Part shown: positions 6,633 to 8,475 of the stretch, in pieces | Position numbering within the stretch: the first letter of the stretch is position 1 | How the letters are laid out: the number at the start of each line of letters is the position of its first letter | NCBI GenBank assembly: GCA_036743315.1 | Contig: DAINPV010000168.1 | Span: forward strand, 1-8,475 | DNA: 8,475 nt | Direction: 5' to 3' | Source: CALBTQ01 sp036743315 | GTDB lineage: Bacteria > Lernaellota > Lernaellaia > Lernaellales > Lernaellaceae | Notes under the pieces: generated by a model | The model's input: the letters and a program-made list of their open reading frames with translations, nothing else | What the model was told of the DNA's origin: nothing | Databases searched by the model: none | Made by a program: the position numbers and the translations under genes

Positions 6633-8003
6633 TCAGCGGGCCATTTTCCGGAAGATGATTTTGGTCGTCTCCAGCAGGATCTTGATGTCGAACGCCAGGT
6701 TGGTGTGTTTGATGTAATACAGGTCGAGCTGGAGCTTTTCCTTGGCGTCCTCGACCGTCGCGCCGTACGGGTAGCGGACCTGCGCCCAGCCGGTGATGCC
6801 CGGCTTCACCACGTGTCGCTGACTGTAATAATGAAGCTGCTCGCTGAGCCGCTTGACGAAGAACGGCCGCTCGGGGCGCGGGCCGACGAAGCTCATTTCG
6901 CCGTTGAGCACGTTGAACATCTGCGGAATCTCGTCGATGCGGAAGCGGCGGATGTAATGGCCGATCGGCGTCACGCGATCGTCGTTCTCCCGCGCCCACA
7001 CCGGCCCGGTGGCGTCCTCCGCGTCCACCCGCATCGAGCGGAACTTGAGCAACTGAAACGTCTCGCCGCTCAACCCCACGCGCTCCTGCTTGTAGAGAAT
7101 CGGCCCCCGGCTGGTCAGCTTGACCAGGATCGCCGTGGGCACCCACAGCGGCGCGGCGACGATCAATCCCGTCATCGCGGTGATCAGGTCGAAGGCGCGC
7201 TTGGAAAACAACCGCAGCCGGCCGACCTTGAAGCCGTCGGTGAACACGAACCAACTCGGGCGCAGCGATTCGAGCACGATCTTGCCAGCGAAGCGCTCGT
7301 GGAAAGTGACGTTGTCAATGATGCGCACTCCGGTCAGCTTGACTTCCATCAGTTCGCGCGTGGGCAGGAAGCCGCGTTGTTCGTCGAGAGCAACGATCAC
7401 CAGATGCGCGCGATGCTCCGCACACAAGGTAGGCAGGGTGTCGGCCGCTCCCAACACGCGGAAGCCGAGCACCTCGTTTTTTTCCACCCGGCCTTCGGCC
7501 ACCACGCCGACGATCCGATAGCCGCTGTCGCCGTAGCGGATCACGTCCTCCAACACGGTCGTCGCCAGCTTGCCCGTGCCCAGCACCAGCGCGCGCTGCA
7601 TGAAGCTGGATTCCTCGCTGATCTCCCCCCACAACAGGCGGTACAGCACGGTGATCGTGATGCAGAAAATCACCGAGAGGGCGAGAATGCCCTGGCCGAT
7701 CATCGCCGGCTTGTAGAAATAGTAGATCGCGGTCAGGAAAAACACGCTGGTCACGAAGGCCTTGAGCAGGTTCTTGATGAACTCGCGGAAGGAAATGTGC
7801 AGCGATACTTCATACAGATCGAAGTAGTGGTACGAGATTTTAATCACCCCGTACATGACCAGCACGCCGCCGAGAGTGCGGGAAGTGAACAGGTCGTAAA
7901 TATCGTAAAGGTAGCGTAAGTAACAGGCGAGCGCGATCGCTCCCAGCAAAGCCAGGTCCTGAAAAAGAATAAACGTAAAGTTACGGCTTAGGTTCGAACG
8001 CAT
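6633..8003 (-). CDS. Undecaprenyl-phosphate sugar-1-phosphate transferase (EPS initiation)
   Basis: A 456-residue polyisoprenyl-phosphate hexose-1-phosphate transferase of the WcaJ/EpsB-like exopolysaccharide class. It should move a sugar phosphate from a nucleotide sugar to undecaprenyl phosphate at the inner membrane, the first committed step of a surface polysaccharide. The N-terminal part has several hydrophobic helices (about 10-30, 43-62, 83-98, 103-123). A Rossmann-like CoA-binding-type domain follows, with ALVLGTGKLA (138-147). The catalytic bacterial sugar-transferase domain starts at FSKRAFD (266-272), with a membrane helix at about 274-297, then KFRSM (320-324), RIDEIPQ (355-361, the Asp-Glu pair), VGPRPE (373-378) and PGITGWAQVRYPYGA (401-415). 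Length and order match the full-size family. The ATG at 8003 has a GAGGAAG purine stretch immediately before it. No other glycosyltransferase lies in the window, so its pathway and sugar cannot be assigned. Confidence 0.93.
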   Translation of the reverse strand: MRSNLSRNFTFILFQDLALLGAIALACYLRYLYDIYDLFTSRTLGGVLVMYGVIKISYHYFDLYEVSLHISFREFIKNLLKAFVTSVFFLTAIYYFYKPAMIGQGILALSVIFCITITVLYRLLWGEISEESSFMQRALVLGTGKLATTVLEDVIRYGDSGYRIVGVVAEGRVEKNEVLGFRVLGAADTLPTLCAEHRAHLVIVALDEQRGFLPTRELMEVKLTGVRIIDNVTFHERFAGKIVLESLRPSWFVFTDGFKVGRLRLFSKRAFDLITAMTGLIVAAPLWVPTAILVKLTSRGPILYKQERVGLSGETFQLLKFRSMRVDAEDATGPVWARENDDRVTPIGHYIRRFRIDEIPQMFNVLNGEMSFVGPRPERPFFVKRLSEQLHYYSQRHVVKPGITGWAQVRYPYGATVEDAKEKLQLDLYYIKHTNLAFDIKILLETTKIIFRKMAR

Positions 8004-8030
8004 CTTCCTCGCCTGATTGTCTTATCCGGT

Positions 8031-8058
8031 ATTATTCACGGAAGTCGCGGCATGGCAA
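8031..8058 (-). promoter_or_regulatory. Putative sigma70-type promoter for the sugar transferase
   Basis: On the minus strand TTGCCA (8058-8053, 5 of 6) is followed after 16 nt by AATAAT (8036-8031, 5 of 6). The -10 lies 27 nt upstream of the start codon at 8003, leaving a short leader. Strength is inferred from consensus matches only. Confidence 0.42.
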
Positions 8059-8087
8059 GACTGTCTGCCGGAAAATCGGATCGTCCT

Positions 8088-8116
8088 TTGAATTAATTCG
8101 GGGCATAAACTAGAAT
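8088..8116 (+). promoter_or_regulatory. Putative sigma70-type promoter for the repeat lipoprotein
   Basis: TTGAAT (8088-8093, 4 of 6) and TAGAAT (8111-8116, 5 of 6) are separated by exactly 17 nt. They sit 39 nt upstream of the ATG at 8156, a normal distance for a short leader. With the minus-strand candidate at 8031-8058, this 152-nt gap reads as a divergent promoter region. Confidence 0.5.
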
Positions 8117-8155
8117 GCATAATTGCGCAGTCCACAGGGCGGGAGAGGAACGATC

Positions 8156-8475
8156 ATGAAGAAATCGATCTTGTTACTGGCGGTCCTGACGCTCGTTTTT
8201 TCGCTGGTCGCTTGCGGCGGCGATTCCACAGACAATGCCGATCAGGGACGGCTGGACGACGACGACGATTCCGTCCCGCCGGTAGACGATGACGACGACA
8301 CCGACGACGACGACACCGACGACGACACCACCGGCGACGACGACACCGGCGACGACGACACCGGCGACGACGACTCCGGCGACGACGACTCCGGCGACGA
8401 CGATACCGGCGACGACGACTCCGGCGACGACGATACCGGCGACGACGATACCGGCGACGACGATACCGGCGACGA
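8156..8475 (+). CDS. Asp-rich repeat lipoprotein, N-terminal fragment
   Basis: Partial gene: 106 codons are present and the frame continues past the right edge. The start MKKSILLLAVLTLVFSLVAC is a clear lipoprotein signal peptide with the lipobox LVAC (Cys20). After Cys-Gly-Gly comes a mixed region with D-runs, then a pentapeptide repeat (Thr or Ser)-Gly-Asp-Asp-Asp, with nine complete copies before the window ends. The ATG at 8156 has AGAGG (8144-8148) 7 nt upstream. The repeat is probably a flexible, highly charged stalk that could bind divalent cations and hold a downstream domain away from the membrane; that domain is not visible. The acidic repeat is superficially like calcium-binding repeats but lacks their conserved pattern (no DxDxDG spacing). 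Function unknown. Confidence 0.85.
   Translation, partial: MKKSILLLAVLTLVFSLVACGGDSTDNADQGRLDDDDDSVPPVDDDDDTDDDDTDDDTTGDDDTGDDDTGDDDSGDDDSGDDDTGDDDSGDDDTGDDDTGDDDTGD
8330..8475 (+). repeat. 15-bp in-frame tandem repeat (T/S-G-D-D-D)
   Basis: Nine full copies and an 11-nt partial copy of ACCGGCGACGACGAC, continuing off the window. Copies 4, 5 and 7 begin TCC (Ser) instead of ACC (Thr). Copies 5, 7, 8 and 9 end GAT instead of GAC. Because the unit is five codons, gain or loss of copies keeps the reading frame and changes only the stalk length. Confidence 0.97.

Noticed and set aside
6624..6647. Terminator between the convergent genes ending at 6620 and 6633
   Set aside because: Only a 4-bp stem (CCGC/GCGG) and a short T-run are present, too weak to call.
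6705..7919. 404-codon plus-strand open frame
   Set aside because: Antisense to the sugar transferase, which has every expected motif. The plus-strand translation is low-information and His/Glu/Arg-rich.
8330..8475. CRISPR array or satellite DNA
   Set aside because: The 15-bp units are contiguous without spacers, in frame with a signal-peptide-bearing lipoprotein.

Overview
This window looks like a fragment of a GC-rich, uncultured, Gram-negative bacterium of deltaproteobacterial or myxobacterial type. The main evidence is four lipoproteins in 8.5 kb whose lipidated cysteine is followed at once, or within a few residues, by aspartate-rich tracts. That style is common in environmental delta-like lineages, but the assignment is inference from style, not from a marker gene.

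Layout. At the left edge (minus strand) is the N-terminus of a lipoprotein that runs off the window. Then comes a very AT-rich gap (139-531) leading into an orphan two-gene unit on the plus strand: an unrecognised 184-residue soluble protein and a 64-residue two-helix membrane protein. This block is clearly lower in GC than everything to its right and may be acquired DNA. At 1431-2803 the sequence becomes GC-rich, with a class I SAM-dependent methyltransferase overlapping by 4 nt a DUF1801/YdhG-like small protein. Converging on these from the right is a minus-strand pair: a GH92-type alpha-mannosidase-like lipoprotein (3770-6151) and, downstream of it, an amidohydrolase-2 family metal hydrolase (ORF 2919-3857) with no ordinary start codon in a sensible place. 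Divergent from GH92 is a 111-residue lipoprotein with 15 consecutive Asp and ten cysteines in a repeated C-x3-C layout (6285-6620). It converges with a 456-residue polyprenyl-phosphate sugar-1-phosphate transferase (6633-8003, minus). Divergent from that, behind a good promoter candidate, is another Asp-rich lipoprotein (8156 to the right edge) built on a 15-bp in-frame tandem repeat.

Taken together, most of the GC-rich part concerns the cell envelope: export of lipoproteins on acidic tethers, trimming of external mannosyl glycans (GH92), and initiation of a surface or exopolysaccharide (sugar transferase). I see no CRISPR array, tRNA, rRNA, transposase or integrase. The observations most worth a second look are the acidic tract beside the lipobox as a possible surface-sorting signal, the duplicated cysteine module, the AT-rich orphan pair, and the possible AUA start of the amidohydrolase.
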